Numbered from the stretch's first letter, positions 49,829-59,466 are shown. The stretch is 64,000 bases of DNA from Tellurirhabdus rosea (GCF_026278345.1 NZ_CP111085.1:2182001-2246000), one strand, 5' to 3'. Numbers and translations: made by a program. Notes: generated by a model from the sequence alone, not told the origin.

Positions 49829-52813
49829 ATGAAGGTATCACCTGCGGAACCGTTTCAAATCGTCTATTCGCTGCTGGAGCACGAATTTCTGGGGTATTTA
49901 TTCGAAGCTTTTGTGGTGCAGCTGAATCCGAAAGGACAATTGACGCTGCTCAACCAGACGCTTTCGTCTAAAAACGTCGGAGAATTTGCCTCGGAGCTCG
50001 ATGAGACGGACTTTGAGCTGGTCCGCATGATCGACGAAATCCAGCAGGATGCCATTCTGAAGAAGTTTAACAGCCGGAAACTGTCGGCCGTCGATTTTTT
50101 CCTGAAAGTGTACGACCCGCAGAAAGGCGACAAAAACCTGCAGGAACTCATCAGCGAGTACGTCGAACGCCGCCGGGCCGATATCCTGCCCAAACTGGCG
50201 ACCCGCCGGATTTTTATCATGGGCAACGACGGCAACCCCGCCTGGATGCCCCTGGAGTGGATGCCTGAAAAAGCCCGCGTATTCTTCAATTTCCACCGCG
50301 CCGACGGCCAGACCGAATATTTCCCGATCATCAAATACGGCACCGACCGGATCGACTTTCAGTTCAAGGGCGCGCTCGTGATCTGCGACCAGCCCGCGTG
50401 GATGATGCTCAACAACCGGCTCTACCATTTCGACAACAACGTAGACGGCAAGAAGATCCGACCGTTCCTGAACAAACGGAACATCGTCATTCCGCAAAAT
50501 ATTGAAGATCAGTATTATCAGCGTTTTGTCGCGCCGCTGATCGCCTCGTACGACGTATATGCCAAAGGGTTTGAAATCCGGAGCGATTCCCAGACGCCTA
50601 CCCCGCTGCTGACGATGTCGGAGCTGGCGGCGGCTTCCCAACGGACCCAGCCTGCCCTGTTTGCCGCCAACGGGCACTCGTCCGAAGTGGCCATGATGGA
50701 CCCGGACGAAGAAAGCAACGGCCAGGTCATCTTCGACCTCTCGTTCCGCTACGGCGATTTTACCTTCCGCTTCGACAGTTTCTCGGCCTCTTCCAACGTG
50801 AGCGTCGAGAAACGGAACGGAGAGTACATTTTCCACAAAATCCGCCGGGATCTGCGGATCGAGAAGAATTATCTGAACTGGCTGCGCGACAACGATCTGG
50901 ACATCAGGCACGGCCGCATTTCGCTTCCCAAAAACCGGGCCTTCGAATGGCTGCAGGAGAAAAACCGGCCGCTGCGGGAGGCAGGATTCGAAATTCGCCA
51001 GAACGCCGCCGACAGCCGCCGCTATTTTCTGGGCTATTCCAGCATCGTAGTTTCGATCAACGAAAACGAGACCCGCGACTGGTTTGATATTTACGCCAAA
51101 GTTCAGTTTGGGGAGTACGAAGTGCCGTTTATCCGGCTCCGGTCGCTTATTTTGAACAAAAAACGAGAATTTACCCTGCCCAACGGGGAGATTGCCGTCA
51201 TTCCGGAAGCCTGGTTTACGAAGTATTCCGAGCTGTTTGCCTTTGCCGAGCACGACCACAGCTCCGACCAGCTGCTGCTGCGGAAACACCACCTGGCGCT
51301 CGTGCAGGAATTGCAGGAAGAAAGTCTGGCGTCGGCCGTGATGAGCCACAAGCTGGAGCGGCTGCGCCATTTTGAGGAAATCAACCCGGCCCCGCTTCCC
51401 ACGGATTTCCGCGGTACGCTGCGCCCCTACCAGAAGGCGGGCTACGACTGGATGCAGTTTCTGAACCAGTACCGCTTCGGCGGCTGTCTGGCCGACGATA
51501 TGGGTCTGGGAAAAACCGTCATGACGCTCGCCCTGCTGCAATCGCAGAAAGAAGCCGGCCTGACCGACCCCGAAAAAGCCCGTCCGAACCTGCTGGTGAT
51601 GCCCACGTCGCTGCTGTACAACTGGGAACTGGAGGCCCGCAAGTTCACGCCGAATCTGCGGATTCTGGTGTATACGGGCACGTATCGGGACAAGAACACC
51701 GCCCAGTTCGACCAGTACGACCTTATTCTGACCTCGTACGGCATCGTCCGGATCGACATTGATCTGCTGAAACTGTACCGCTTCAACTACATCATTCTCG
51801 ACGAATCGCAGGCGATCAAAAACCCGACCTCGCACATTACGAAGGCCGTCATGCACCTCGACTCGGCCCACCGGCTCATTCTGACGGGTACTCCGCTGGA
51901 AAACAGCACGATGGACCTGTGGTCGCAGATGACCTTTATCAATCCGGGTCTGCTGGGCAGCCAGACCTTTTTCCGGAACGAATTTCAGATTCCGATCGAA
52001 AAAAAGAACGACGAGGCCAAAACGCAGCGGCTTTACGGCATCATCAAGCCGTTTCTGCTGCGGCGGCACAAATCGCAGGTGGCGCTGGACCTGCCCGAGA
52101 AAGTGGAGAACATCCATTACTGCGACATGACGCCCGAGCAGGAAAAGCAGTACGAAGAAGCCAAATCGTACTACCGCAACCTGATTCTGGAACGGATTGA
52201 AGAAGACGGCATGGCCAAATCGCAGATGGTGGTGCTGCAGGGCCTGACCAAACTCCGGCAAATTGCCAACCATCCGCGCATGATCGACGAGACGTACGAG
52301 GGCGATTCGGGCAAGCTCGAAGACGTGGTGATGCGCCTCGAAGGAGCTATGGCCGACAATCACAAGGTATTGATTTTCAGTCAGTTCATCAAGCACCTCG
52401 ATGTCGTGCAGCAGTACCTGAAAAAACAGGGTATCCGCTACGCCTACCTCGACGGCTCGACGCAGGACCGCCGGGAGCAGGTGGCTCTGTTCCAGACCAA
52501 TGAGGAGGTAAAGCTGTTTCTGATTTCGCTCAAAGCCGGCGGGCTGGGCCACAACCTGACCGCCGCCGATTACGTCTTCATCCTCGACCCCTGGTGGAAT
52601 CCCGCTATTGAGGCGCAGGCCGTGGACCGCGCCCACCGCATCGGGCAGCAGAAAACGGTCTTCACCTACAAATTCATCACGCACAACACCGTGGAAGAGA
52701 AGATTCTGGACCTTCAGCGGAGCAAACAGCGGCTAGCCAGCGAACTCATCACCAGCGAAGAAAACTTCGTCAAAGCCCTCACGAAGGAGGATATCATGGT
52801 ACTGCTGGGATAG
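49829..52813 (+). CDS. SNF2-family DEAD/DEAH-box helicase
   Basis: The ATG at 49829 is preferred to a TTG three codons earlier; the product is 994 aa. About 530 N-terminal residues form a region typical of bacterial SNF2 proteins, without a recognisable SWIM zinc motif. The motor follows: motif I DDMGLGKTV, motif II LDESQAIKNP (DESQ instead of the common DEAQ/DEAH), motif III LTGTPLENS, and motifs V-VI LKAGGLGHNLTAADYVFILD and QAVDRAHRIGQ. These ATPases translocate on double-stranded DNA; bacterial roles include RNA polymerase recycling and repair. It is a single gene. Confidence 0.92.
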   Translation: MKVSPAEPFQIVYSLLEHEFLGYLFEAFVVQLNPKGQLTLLNQTLSSKNVGEFASELDETDFELVRMIDEIQQDAILKKFNSRKLSAVDFFLKVYDPQKGDKNLQELISEYVERRRADILPKLATRRIFIMGNDGNPAWMPLEWMPEKARVFFNFHRADGQTEYFPIIKYGTDRIDFQFKGALVICDQPAWMMLNNRLYHFDNNVDGKKIRPFLNKRNIVIPQNIEDQYYQRFVAPLIASYDVYAKGFEIRSDSQTPTPLLTMSELAAASQRTQPALFAANGHSSEVAMMDPDEESNGQVIFDLSFRYGDFTFRFDSFSASSNVSVEKRNGEYIFHKIRRDLRIEKNYLNWLRDNDLDIRHGRISLPKNRAFEWLQEKNRPLREAGFEIRQNAADSRRYFLGYSSIVVSINENETRDWFDIYAKVQFGEYEVPFIRLRSLILNKKREFTLPNGEIAVIPEAWFTKYSELFAFAEHDHSSDQLLLRKHHLALVQELQEESLASAVMSHKLERLRHFEEINPAPLPTDFRGTLRPYQKAGYDWMQFLNQYRFGGCLADDMGLGKTVMTLALLQSQKEAGLTDPEKARPNLLVMPTSLLYNWELEARKFTPNLRILVYTGTYRDKNTAQFDQYDLILTSYGIVRIDIDLLKLYRFNYIILDESQAIKNPTSHITKAVMHLDSAHRLILTGTPLENSTMDLWSQMTFINPGLLGSQTFFRNEFQIPIEKKNDEAKTQRLYGIIKPFLLRRHKSQVALDLPEKVENIHYCDMTPEQEKQYEEAKSYYRNLILERIEEDGMAKSQMVVLQGLTKLRQIANHPRMIDETYEGDSGKLEDVVMRLEGAMADNHKVLIFSQFIKHLDVVQQYLKKQGIRYAYLDGSTQDRREQVALFQTNEEVKLFLISLKAGGLGHNLTAADYVFILDPWWNPAIEAQAVDRAHRIGQQKTVFTYKFITHNTVEEKILDLQRSKQRLASELITSEENFVKALTKEDIMVLLG

Positions 52814-52921
52814 ACTGAATGGCTGAATGACTGAATGGCTGAATGACTGAATAGCTTCGCATCAATGCAAAAGCTGGCGGAGCTAATCAGTCATTCAGTC
52901 ATTCAAAATTCAATCATTCCC
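52812..52921. repeat. Inverted repeat, TGAATGGC/TGAATGAC words
   Basis: The left arm starts at the helicase stop codon (GACTGAATGGCTGAATGACT...). The centre is TAGCTTCGC ... GGCGGAGCTA, and the right arm runs to ATTCAATCATTCC, overlapping the stop of the convergent kinase gene. The imperfect arms are about 45 bp. Confidence 0.85.
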
Positions 52922-54295
52922 TCCCGGTAGCCATGCCGTGAACGTCGCTCCCTGGCCTAATTGGCTGCTGGCCGAAAGGGTTCCGCCATGACTTTGCACC
53001 ACTTTTTTGCAGATCGCCAGGCCGATGCCGGTGCCTTTGTACACCGAACCGTTGTGCAGGCGGCTGAACGGTTCGAAGATTTGCGCCATGTACTTTTCGT
53101 CGAAGCCGATGCCGTTGTCGGCAACGCTGATTTCGTAACCATCGGCAACGGGGCGGGCCTCAATCCGGATGTGCGGCGGCACCTGGGGACGCTGGTATTT
53201 TAGGGCGTTGGTCAGCAGGTTCTGAAACAGGTGGCGGATTTGACCCGGCATCAATTCCAGTTCGGGCAGCGGACCGACCTCGATCTGCGCCTGCTTCTCG
53301 CGGATGATTATGTCCAGTTCGTCAATCACCTCCCCGACCAGGTCCTGTAGATTGACCTTTTTAAACGTTTCTTTCTGGTTGCTTACCCGGGAATACGTCA
53401 GCAAATCCCGGATGAGGGCCGAGGAACGGGCGGCGGCCAGTTCGATCCGCTCAAAATACGGGCGCACATTATCCGTCAGGTCCTCCGCAAACGAGTCGGC
53501 AATCAGACTGATGTAGGTATGAATTTTTCGCAGGGGTTCCTGCAAATCATGGCTCGCCACGTAGGCAAAGCGCTGGAGGTCTTCGTTCGAGCGTTGGAGT
53601 TCCGTTATTTTTTCTTCGAGCGTGGCTTCGTAAGCGCGAAGCTGCATTTCGTTCTGCTCCCGCTTTTCCAGCTCGGACCGCAGGCGGCGATACCCCACCA
53701 GCAGAATCAGGAAAATAAACAGCAGCAGCACCACCGACAGGCTATTGGTATACTGAAAAAAGCTCTCCGCGCGGCGGTTCCGGTCTTTGAGCAGACTCTG
53801 TTCGACCTCAATCATCACGCGGACTTTTTCGGAAATTCTGATGGAAATCTGTCGGCCAGTCTCCACGAGCCGGGCGACCTCGGCCGGGTCCGTTTTGCTT
53901 TTCAGCTTTACCTGCCGGTCCAGAATCGCCAGTTTCTGCGCCGTCAGTTTCTGAAGCTCACCGACCCGGGCGGACTGGGACGGATTGTCATCGACCAGCG
54001 TCCGGAGGGTTTGCAGATGAGCGGGCAGGGAATCTTTAGTCGTGCGGTAAGGCGTGAGAAAAACGTCTCTTCCGGTGAGGGTGTACCCCCGAACGCCCGT
54101 TTCCGCATCGGCAATCCGGTGGGACACGTCCTTGAGCTGGTCTATCACCTGGTAGGTATGAATCACCCACTGGTTGCTCTGCTCCTCCCGCTGGTGAATG
54201 AACAGGGAAAGGCCAAAGCCGCAAATAACAAGACTAAAAACAATGAAAGCGCCGATAGCAATCTGGTTGCTCAGGCGCTGTATGGCGGCTTCCAT
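52910..54295 (-). CDS. CHASE3-domain sensor histidine kinase
   Basis: A 461-aa membrane kinase. Helices at about 12-33 and 184-202 flank a periplasmic CHASE3 sensor domain (DAETGVRGYTLTGRDVFLTPY, about 63-83, is its signature). A short coiled coil (205-240) leads to HisKA with phospho-acceptor His249 (VASHDLQEPLRKI), then the N-box FQNLLTNALKYQ and G-boxes DNGIGFD and GTGIGLAIC of the ATPase domain. The ligand of CHASE3 is unknown. No response regulator is adjacent, so the partner is unlinked. Confidence 0.93.
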   Translation of the reverse strand: MEAAIQRLSNQIAIGAFIVFSLVICGFGLSLFIHQREEQSNQWVIHTYQVIDQLKDVSHRIADAETGVRGYTLTGRDVFLTPYRTTKDSLPAHLQTLRTLVDDNPSQSARVGELQKLTAQKLAILDRQVKLKSKTDPAEVARLVETGRQISIRISEKVRVMIEVEQSLLKDRNRRAESFFQYTNSLSVVLLLFIFLILLVGYRRLRSELEKREQNEMQLRAYEATLEEKITELQRSNEDLQRFAYVASHDLQEPLRKIHTYISLIADSFAEDLTDNVRPYFERIELAAARSSALIRDLLTYSRVSNQKETFKKVNLQDLVGEVIDELDIIIREKQAQIEVGPLPELELMPGQIRHLFQNLLTNALKYQRPQVPPHIRIEARPVADGYEISVADNGIGFDEKYMAQIFEPFSRLHNGSVYKGTGIGLAICKKVVQSHGGTLSASSQLGQGATFTAWLPGGND

Positions 54296-54322
54296 CGGGC
54301 CAATCAGTAGGGATTATCTTTC

Positions 54323-54330
54323 CAAAATTA
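54323..54330 (-). promoter_or_regulatory. -7 promoter element of the CHASE3 kinase gene
   Basis: Minus-strand TAATTTTG is an exact match, 27 bases before the start codon. Confidence 0.5.
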
Positions 54331-54422
54331 ACCAATAAATTCCCTCCAAAGCACAATCATTTTCCTATTCTACAAAATTTAACGGCTTTTTAAGCTCCTC
54401 AAAAAGGGGTCACCTTTACCGC

Positions 54423-54932
54423 TCAGCGGAGGTAAACTCCGGCCCGCTCCCCGTCGCTCACGATCACCTGCACGTGTTCGGTCAGGGTGGTAGACAATTC
54501 GTAGCCGATATAATCCGCCGCTACCGGAAACCGTTTGTGGTTGCGGTCCACCACCACGGCGACCTGAAGTTTTCGCAGGGGAACGCTCAGGAAGGGCAGC
54601 AGGCTGAAGGCCAGCGTACGGCCCGTGTTCAGAACATCGTCGACCACGACCACCACTTTTTCCGTATAAACGTCCGCCTCCGCATCCAGATGAATGGCCG
54701 GCTGCTGCGCCAGGGATTTATCCAGTTCGATCTTTAACAGCGTGACTTTCAGAGGAGAAATGTGTTGAAGTTCGAACGCCAGCCGCTGGGCCAGCACGTA
54801 GCCTTCGCCCGAAACGCCGGCCAGCACCAGGTCGGTTTCTTCAAAATTATTCTCGTATATCTCGAAGGCAATGCGCCGGATTTTCTGCGTCAGCTGAAGA
54901 TTGGTCAGAATCTGGGTTGGTTGTGTCGTCAT
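54423..54932 (-). CDS. PyrR-like phosphoribosyltransferase
   Basis: A 169-aa type I phosphoribosyltransferase. The PRPP-binding loop is VVVVVDDVLNTGRTL (about 93-107), preceded by LAGVSGEGYVLAQRL and the flexible-loop region KIELDKSLAQ. Length and motifs fit the PyrR/uracil or hypoxanthine phosphoribosyltransferase group. In some bacteria PyrR also attenuates pyr operons, but no such leader is visible here and the RNA-binding role is uncertain in Bacteroidota. It is a single gene, with 298 bases to the next gene upstream. Confidence 0.82.
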   Translation of the reverse strand: MTTQPTQILTNLQLTQKIRRIAFEIYENNFEETDLVLAGVSGEGYVLAQRLAFELQHISPLKVTLLKIELDKSLAQQPAIHLDAEADVYTEKVVVVVDDVLNTGRTLAFSLLPFLSVPLRKLQVAVVVDRNHKRFPVAADYIGYELSTTLTEHVQVIVSDGERAGVYLR

Positions 54933-55079
54933 AAACTGGAAAGTGTCCCCGCCGCAAAAATGAAAAAATTCCGCGAAGAGCCCGCCGTTCTGGCACCATT
55001 TATGATTTTATCAGACACTGACTGGAGGGCCGGGTGCTTCTGAGCGCATCGGTCGTACTCACCGTACACTTGGAAAAAG

Positions 55080-55115
55080 AAAGGCTCTGATTAAACGGAG
55101 CCTTTTCTTATTTTT
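55080..55115 (+). terminator. Terminator-like hairpin
   Basis: AAAGGCTC (55080-55087) pairs with GAGCCTTT (55098-55105), followed by a T-rich tail. A 27-codon frame at 54960-55043 precedes it, but its coding status is doubtful. Confidence 0.65.
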
Positions 55116-55130
55116 GTGCTTTCTTTTTGC

Positions 55131-55217
55131 AGACAAAAGAGAAAAGACAAGAGACAAAGGACCTGATGCCGCTTTCCTCGTCTTTTGTCTCTTGTCTATC
55201 GTCTTACGTCTCTTAAA
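55131..55217. repeat. Inverted repeat of GACAAAAGA words
   Basis: The left arm 55131-55160 (AGACAAAAGAGAAAAGACAA...) is imperfectly complementary to 55178-55217 (TCTTTTGTCTCTTGTCTATC...). It has the same architecture as the other word-built hairpins, but lies directly upstream of the YcxB gene instead of after a stop codon. Confidence 0.75.
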
Positions 55218-55230
55218 TACCGTTACATAA

Positions 55231-55797
55231 ATGACCATTAAAACAAAGAAGTACGCGCTCGACCAGAAAACCTACCTTAACCTGATCATGCGCAGTTGGT
55301 TCAAGACGCACTGGTACTGGCTGGCTATTCCGCTGGTGCTGATCGTGGTCAACATCGTGCTGTATGCCACCGACGTGGTGGATGTCTACTGGCCGGCGAT
55401 CCTGCTCTTTATCGGGACTCTGATTTACGTGCTGTTCTGGGCGGTGCAGTTTACCGGCATGACGCAGATGGAACAGGCCAAGCCGCTGTTCGACAAATAC
55501 GTCTACGAAATCGACAGCCGGTGGATTATGCTGTGGAAAAATGCCCGGGAAGGCGGCAAGCTGGAATGGAAGCAGTTTACGGCCGTCCGCAAAGATAAAG
55601 ACGCCTACATCCTGACCATGTCCAACGACGCGGCGATGCAGAACGTCAAAATGAACTGGTTTATGAAACTCGTCGCGAAAGGCATGACCGGCGCGCAGTT
55701 TCTCTACCTGCCTTACTCGATTTTCGGCAGCGAAAACGACCTGCGCTTCATGGACGCTATCCTGAAACGCAAAGGGCTGCTGGCCGAAAACGCCTGA
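55231..55797 (+). CDS. YcxB family membrane protein
   Basis: A 188-aa protein with two closely spaced membrane helices (about 31-48 and 55-73) and a cytoplasmic domain that reads VYEIDSRWIMLWKNAREGGKLEWKQFTAVRKDKDAYIL, typical of YcxB-like proteins. In the family the domain is PH-like; its function is unknown. A hairpin of word repeats lies just upstream of the start and the DPP IV gene starts 69 bases downstream. Confidence 0.75.
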   Translation: MTIKTKKYALDQKTYLNLIMRSWFKTHWYWLAIPLVLIVVNIVLYATDVVDVYWPAILLFIGTLIYVLFWAVQFTGMTQMEQAKPLFDKYVYEIDSRWIMLWKNAREGGKLEWKQFTAVRKDKDAYILTMSNDAAMQNVKMNWFMKLVAKGMTGAQFLYLPYSIFGSENDLRFMDAILKRKGLLAENA

Positions 55798-55866
55798 TTG
55801 CCGAAATCACCCTCCACTACCCCCGGTTCGTCTGTGCCGGGGGTAATTTATTTTCCTGTAAAACCC

Positions 55867-58086
55867 ATGAAAAAACACTTCATTAGCGGCCTGCTGGCAC
55901 TCTGTCTCCTCGGGGCGGCCCCCTCGGCCGACGCCCAGATGGCTACGACGGGTAAATCCGTCACCCTGAACGACATCTGGGGCAGCAACGCGGGCGTTTT
56001 CAGCCAGCGCACCGTTTCGGGCGTCAACTGGATGAAGGCCGGCGGCTTTTACACTTCGCTGACAGGCGGCAAGGTCGTGCGCTACAACATCACCACCGGC
56101 CAGGCCGCCGAAACGCTGTTTGACGAACAGACGGCCACTGTGGACGGCAGCAGCCAGCGCATCGACCTGGAAGATTACCAGCTCAGCGCCGACGAGCGGA
56201 AACTGCTCATCACCACGCAGGAAGAGCCGATCTACCGCCGGTCGAGCAAAGCGGAGTTTTACGTGTACGACCTGGACACCAAAAAGCTGACCCGGCTTTC
56301 CAAAGGCGGCAAACAGCAGTACGCGACGTTCTCGCCGGACGGCAAACGCGTGGCTTTTGTGCGGGCCAATAACCTGTTTGTGGTCGATCTCGCCAGCGGA
56401 CAGGAAACCCAGCTGACCAGCGACGGCAAGTTCAACGAAGTCATTAACGGCGGTGCCGACTGGGTGTACGAAGAAGAATTCAGCATGGCCCGGGCCTTCG
56501 AATGGGCGCCCGACGGCAGCAAAGTGGCGTTTATCCGCTTCGACGAAAGCCGCGTGCCGGAGTACAACATGCAGCTCTGGGGCAAGCTGTATCCGACGGA
56601 CTACCGCTTCAAATACCCGAAAGCCGGGGAGGCCAACTCGGTTGTGTCGGTCTGGGTGGCAGACGTAGCTTCCGGCAAAAAGACGAAAGTCGATACCGGC
56701 ACCGAAACGGACATTTACCTGCCCCGCATCAACTGGACGCAGAACCCGAACCTCCTGTCGGTCCGGCGTCTGAACCGCCTGCAAAACCGCATGGACCTGC
56801 TCCACGCCGATGCCACCACGGGCCAGACCACGGTGGTACTGACCGAAACCAGCCCGACGTACGTGGACCTGGAGGCGACCGACGACCTGACCTATCTGGC
56901 CGACGGCAAAACGTTCATCCATTCCAGTGAACGCGATGGGTTCAAGCACCTGTACCTCTATGACCTGAGCGGCAAGCAGATTCGGCAGTTGACCTCCGGA
57001 CAATGGGAAGTGGTCAATTTTCTGGGCATCGACCAGAAGGCCAAAGCGCTCTACTACACGTCTACGGAAGTTTCGCCCCTCGAACGCCACCTGTACCGCG
57101 TGACGCTGGACGGCAAAACCAAAACCCGTCTGACGACGCAGGCCGGTACGAACACCATCAACATCAGCCCGGACTATGCCTATTACCTCCGCTACCTGGC
57201 CGCGGCGGATTCGCCCATGACCGTGACGGTCGAACAGACACAAGGCGCCAAACCGGCCAAAACGCTGCGGATTGTGGAAAACAACGCCCCGCTGCGCAGC
57301 CGCCTGGCCGAATACGCCCTCTCTCCGAAGCGCTTCTTCCAGTTTACCACACCCAACGGCACCGCCCTCAACGGCTGGATGATTCGCCCGATGAACTTCG
57401 ACAGCACCAAACGGTACCCGGTGCTGATGTTTGTCTACGGCGGTCCGGGTTCGCAGACGGTCAGCAACAACTGGGAGGCCCGCGACTTCTTCTGGTACCA
57501 GACGCTGGCGCAGAAAGGATATATCATCGTGTCGGTCGATAACCGCGGCACGGGAGCCCGGGGCAAGGAGTTCCGGACGGCTACGTACGCGCAGCTTGGC
57601 AAGCTGGAAACGGAAGACCAGATTCTGGCGGCGAAGTACCTCGGCGGGCTGCCTTACGTGGACAAAAGCCGGATTGGCATCTGGGGCTGGAGTTACGGCG
57701 GGTACATGTCCTCGCTCTGCATGACGCTGGGGGCGGATGTCTTCAAAACGGGCATTGCCGTCGCGCCGGTCACGACCTGGCGGTTCTACGACACCATTTA
57801 TACCGAACGCTACCTGAAGCGGCCGCAGGACAACCCGTCGGGCTACGACGACAATTCGCCCCTGACCCATGCCGCGAAGCTGAAAGGCCCGTTCCTGCTC
57901 GTCCACGGCACCGGCGACGATAACGTGCATTTCCAGAACTCGGTAGCGTTTGAAGAGGCGCTCATCAAGGCGAACAAGCAGTTCCGGTCGTTCTACTACC
58001 CGAACCGCAACCACGGCATCGGGGGCGGCAACACCCGCCTGCACCTGTACCAGATGATGACGGAATTTATCGAGCAGAATCTCTAG
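55867..58086 (+). CDS. S9 family dipeptidyl peptidase IV-like
   Basis: The ATG at 55867 gives a 739-aa exported serine peptidase with a signal peptide (to about SADAQ, residue 22); the frame upstream is not coding. The N-terminal eight-bladed propeller (about 50-480) contains the double-Glu motif DWVYEEEFS (202-204) that binds the free N-terminus of substrates. The hydrolase domain has Ser609 (GWSYGGYMS), Asp684 (GTGDDNVHFQ) and His716 (NHGI). It should release X-Pro dipeptides in the periplasm. It belongs to the protein-degrading repertoire together with the M16 and M14 peptidases of this window. Confidence 0.95.
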   Translation: MKKHFISGLLALCLLGAAPSADAQMATTGKSVTLNDIWGSNAGVFSQRTVSGVNWMKAGGFYTSLTGGKVVRYNITTGQAAETLFDEQTATVDGSSQRIDLEDYQLSADERKLLITTQEEPIYRRSSKAEFYVYDLDTKKLTRLSKGGKQQYATFSPDGKRVAFVRANNLFVVDLASGQETQLTSDGKFNEVINGGADWVYEEEFSMARAFEWAPDGSKVAFIRFDESRVPEYNMQLWGKLYPTDYRFKYPKAGEANSVVSVWVADVASGKKTKVDTGTETDIYLPRINWTQNPNLLSVRRLNRLQNRMDLLHADATTGQTTVVLTETSPTYVDLEATDDLTYLADGKTFIHSSERDGFKHLYLYDLSGKQIRQLTSGQWEVVNFLGIDQKAKALYYTSTEVSPLERHLYRVTLDGKTKTRLTTQAGTNTINISPDYAYYLRYLAAADSPMTVTVEQTQGAKPAKTLRIVENNAPLRSRLAEYALSPKRFFQFTTPNGTALNGWMIRPMNFDSTKRYPVLMFVYGGPGSQTVSNNWEARDFFWYQTLAQKGYIIVSVDNRGTGARGKEFRTATYAQLGKLETEDQILAAKYLGGLPYVDKSRIGIWGWSYGGYMSSLCMTLGADVFKTGIAVAPVTTWRFYDTIYTERYLKRPQDNPSGYDDNSPLTHAAKLKGPFLLVHGTGDDNVHFQNSVAFEEALIKANKQFRSFYYPNRNHGIGGGNTRLHLYQMMTEFIEQNL

Positions 58087-58117
58087 TATCCCCGGGCTTC
58101 AGCCCAAAACCCTTCCA

Positions 58118-58148
58118 ATGGCCGGCGAGAATCGGCCATTTTTATTTT
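58118..58148 (+). terminator. Terminator of the DPP IV gene
   Basis: AATGGCCG (58118-58125) pairs with CGGCCATT (58134-58141), then TTTATTTT. Confidence 0.85.
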
Positions 58149-58154
58149 CACCCA

Positions 58155-58186
58155 AAAAGAAAGCGGCCGGTAAAGACACCGGCCGC
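58155..58186 (-). terminator. Terminator of the Dabb gene
   Basis: Read on the minus strand, GCGGCCGGT (58178-58186) pairs with 58163-58171, followed by TTTCTTTTT. The stem is nearly the same as the hairpin at 31823-31846. Confidence 0.75.
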
Positions 58187-58211
58187 CGAACAAAATTAAT
58201 TTCCGTACCTC

Positions 58212-58604
58212 TTACTTCGCCTGGTTGTTGAAATCCACGACGGTCACATCCGCCAGCCAGGAGCCGACTACTTTCCCGAACTCTTTGTGAGCCGGGTGCG
58301 GCAGGTAGGCATCGCGGTCCTTTTCGCTGTCGAACGTCAGGATGAACGCGTGGGTGAGGCCCTTGTTCAGCTTTTCGGGGCTGTTGTTGGTTCCCCACTC
58401 AAGGCGTTTGATTTCCTTGATTTTGGACGGCAGCGCCTCGAAGGCCGCCACGATTTCGGCCACTTTCTCGGGTTTTGTTTCGGGCTTGAACTTGAAAAGA
58501 ACGATGTGCTGAACCACCTGTTTGTTCATTTTTTTAGACGATTGGGCCAATGCGCCGGTGAGTGAGAGCGCAAAAAGAGCAATGGAGAAGATGACCGATT
58601 TCAT
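58212..58604 (-). CDS. Dabb (stress-responsive alpha/beta barrel) protein, exported
   Basis: A 130-aa protein with a signal peptide (LTGALAQS, about residue 21) and one Dabb domain (QHIVLFKFKPETKPEKVAEIVAAFEALP ... HAFILTFDSEKDRDAYLPHPAHKEF). Dabb domains form dimeric ferredoxin-like barrels found in stress-related proteins and polyketide cyclases, with the conserved His early in the domain (His32 region). Export in Bacteroidota is common. A specific activity is not known. Confidence 0.88.
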   Translation of the reverse strand: MKSVIFSIALFALSLTGALAQSSKKMNKQVVQHIVLFKFKPETKPEKVAEIVAAFEALPSKIKEIKRLEWGTNNSPEKLNKGLTHAFILTFDSEKDRDAYLPHPAHKEFGKVVGSWLADVTVVDFNNQAK

Positions 58605-58701
58605 AAAAAATAAGGCTGAATCTTGAATAAAAATGCTGAATGGCTTCGCAACTTAGGCAATTACGGCCGCATTCATAATTCAGGAGTCTGGATTTTCTAC
58701 T

Positions 58702-59463
58702 CTACTGTTTTTCCGGATAAGGAATAATCAGCCTCTCGCCCCGCTGGGCAAAGTCCTTCGTTTTGCCGTTGGCCTTCATGAGAGCTTCCTTACTGACGCC
58801 GTATTTTTCGGCCACCACGCGCAGCACATCCCCCGGCCCCACCGTGTGTACGGCCCGGACTTTCACTTTCAGTTTGGTGACGTCGGCTTTGACCGCGTTG
58901 TTCTCCAGATCCGGGTTAAGCGCCTTCAACGTCGTCACGCTCATGTTGTACTTGCTGGCGATGCTGTAGACCGTCTCCCCCGGCCGAACGGTATGCGTGT
59001 GCGAAGAACCTCCGGCTGGCACGGCCGCTTTCGCCACTTCCGGCTTCTTCTCGACGGGCTTTTCTTCCCGCTTCGGGGCAGTCTCCTCGGCTTTGGGCTT
59101 TTCGGTCTCCCCACTTTCCGCCAGGCGGGCATTCTCCTCCTTTTTGGTTTCGGCCGGCGCAATGTCGTCCTCGACCGGCGGTTCCGCCTGCGACAGATCG
59201 ACCGGGGCGTTCCGGCTCGACGTATCGATTTCCATCGGCGAAACCAGCTCCGGCTCGGTCGGCAGCTGGGCGACCTGGTTCTGCGAGGTAGTATCCAGCG
59301 AAACGTTGGTCAGTTCCTCCGAGCCCTGGGTATTGTCGGCAATGTATTCGTAGCCGATGTACAGCAGCGCCACAATGGTCATCAGCAGCACGACCAGCGT
59401 AATGACGGGCAGGCTGGAGGTTTCGGTTGCGTGCGAGTTACGTTTTGATGCCTCGGAATTCAT
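58702..59463 (-). CDS. Membrane-anchored protein with two LysM domains
   Basis: A 253-aa protein with an N-terminal membrane anchor (about residues 18-43), a long acidic/Pro-rich linker (50-145) and two LysM repeats. The first is HTVRPGETVYSIASKYNMSV (about 155-200) and the second HTVGPGDVLRVVAEKYGVSKEALMKANG (about 206-250). LysM binds peptidoglycan, so the protein likely bridges the inner membrane and the cell wall. It is downstream of purE on the same strand, separated by a hairpin. No catalytic domain is present. Confidence 0.87.
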   Translation of the reverse strand: MNSEASKRNSHATETSSLPVITLVVLLMTIVALLYIGYEYIADNTQGSEELTNVSLDTTSQNQVAQLPTEPELVSPMEIDTSSRNAPVDLSQAEPPVEDDIAPAETKKEENARLAESGETEKPKAEETAPKREEKPVEKKPEVAKAAVPAGGSSHTHTVRPGETVYSIASKYNMSVTTLKALNPDLENNAVKADVTKLKVKVRAVHTVGPGDVLRVVAEKYGVSKEALMKANGKTKDFAQRGERLIIPYPEKQ

Positions 59464-59466
59464 AAA

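Noticed and set aside
49898-52684. 928-codon minus-strand frame across the helicase gene
   Set aside because: It is a shadow of the SNF2 gene, with no motifs and biased composition.
54960-55043. 27-codon ORF before the hairpin at 55080
   Set aside because: It is too short, without similarity or start signal; it could be chance, although the terminator behind it leaves a small doubt.
55807-58044. 745-codon minus-strand frame across the peptidase gene
   Set aside because: It is a shadow of the DPP IV-like gene; all S9 motifs are on the plus strand.
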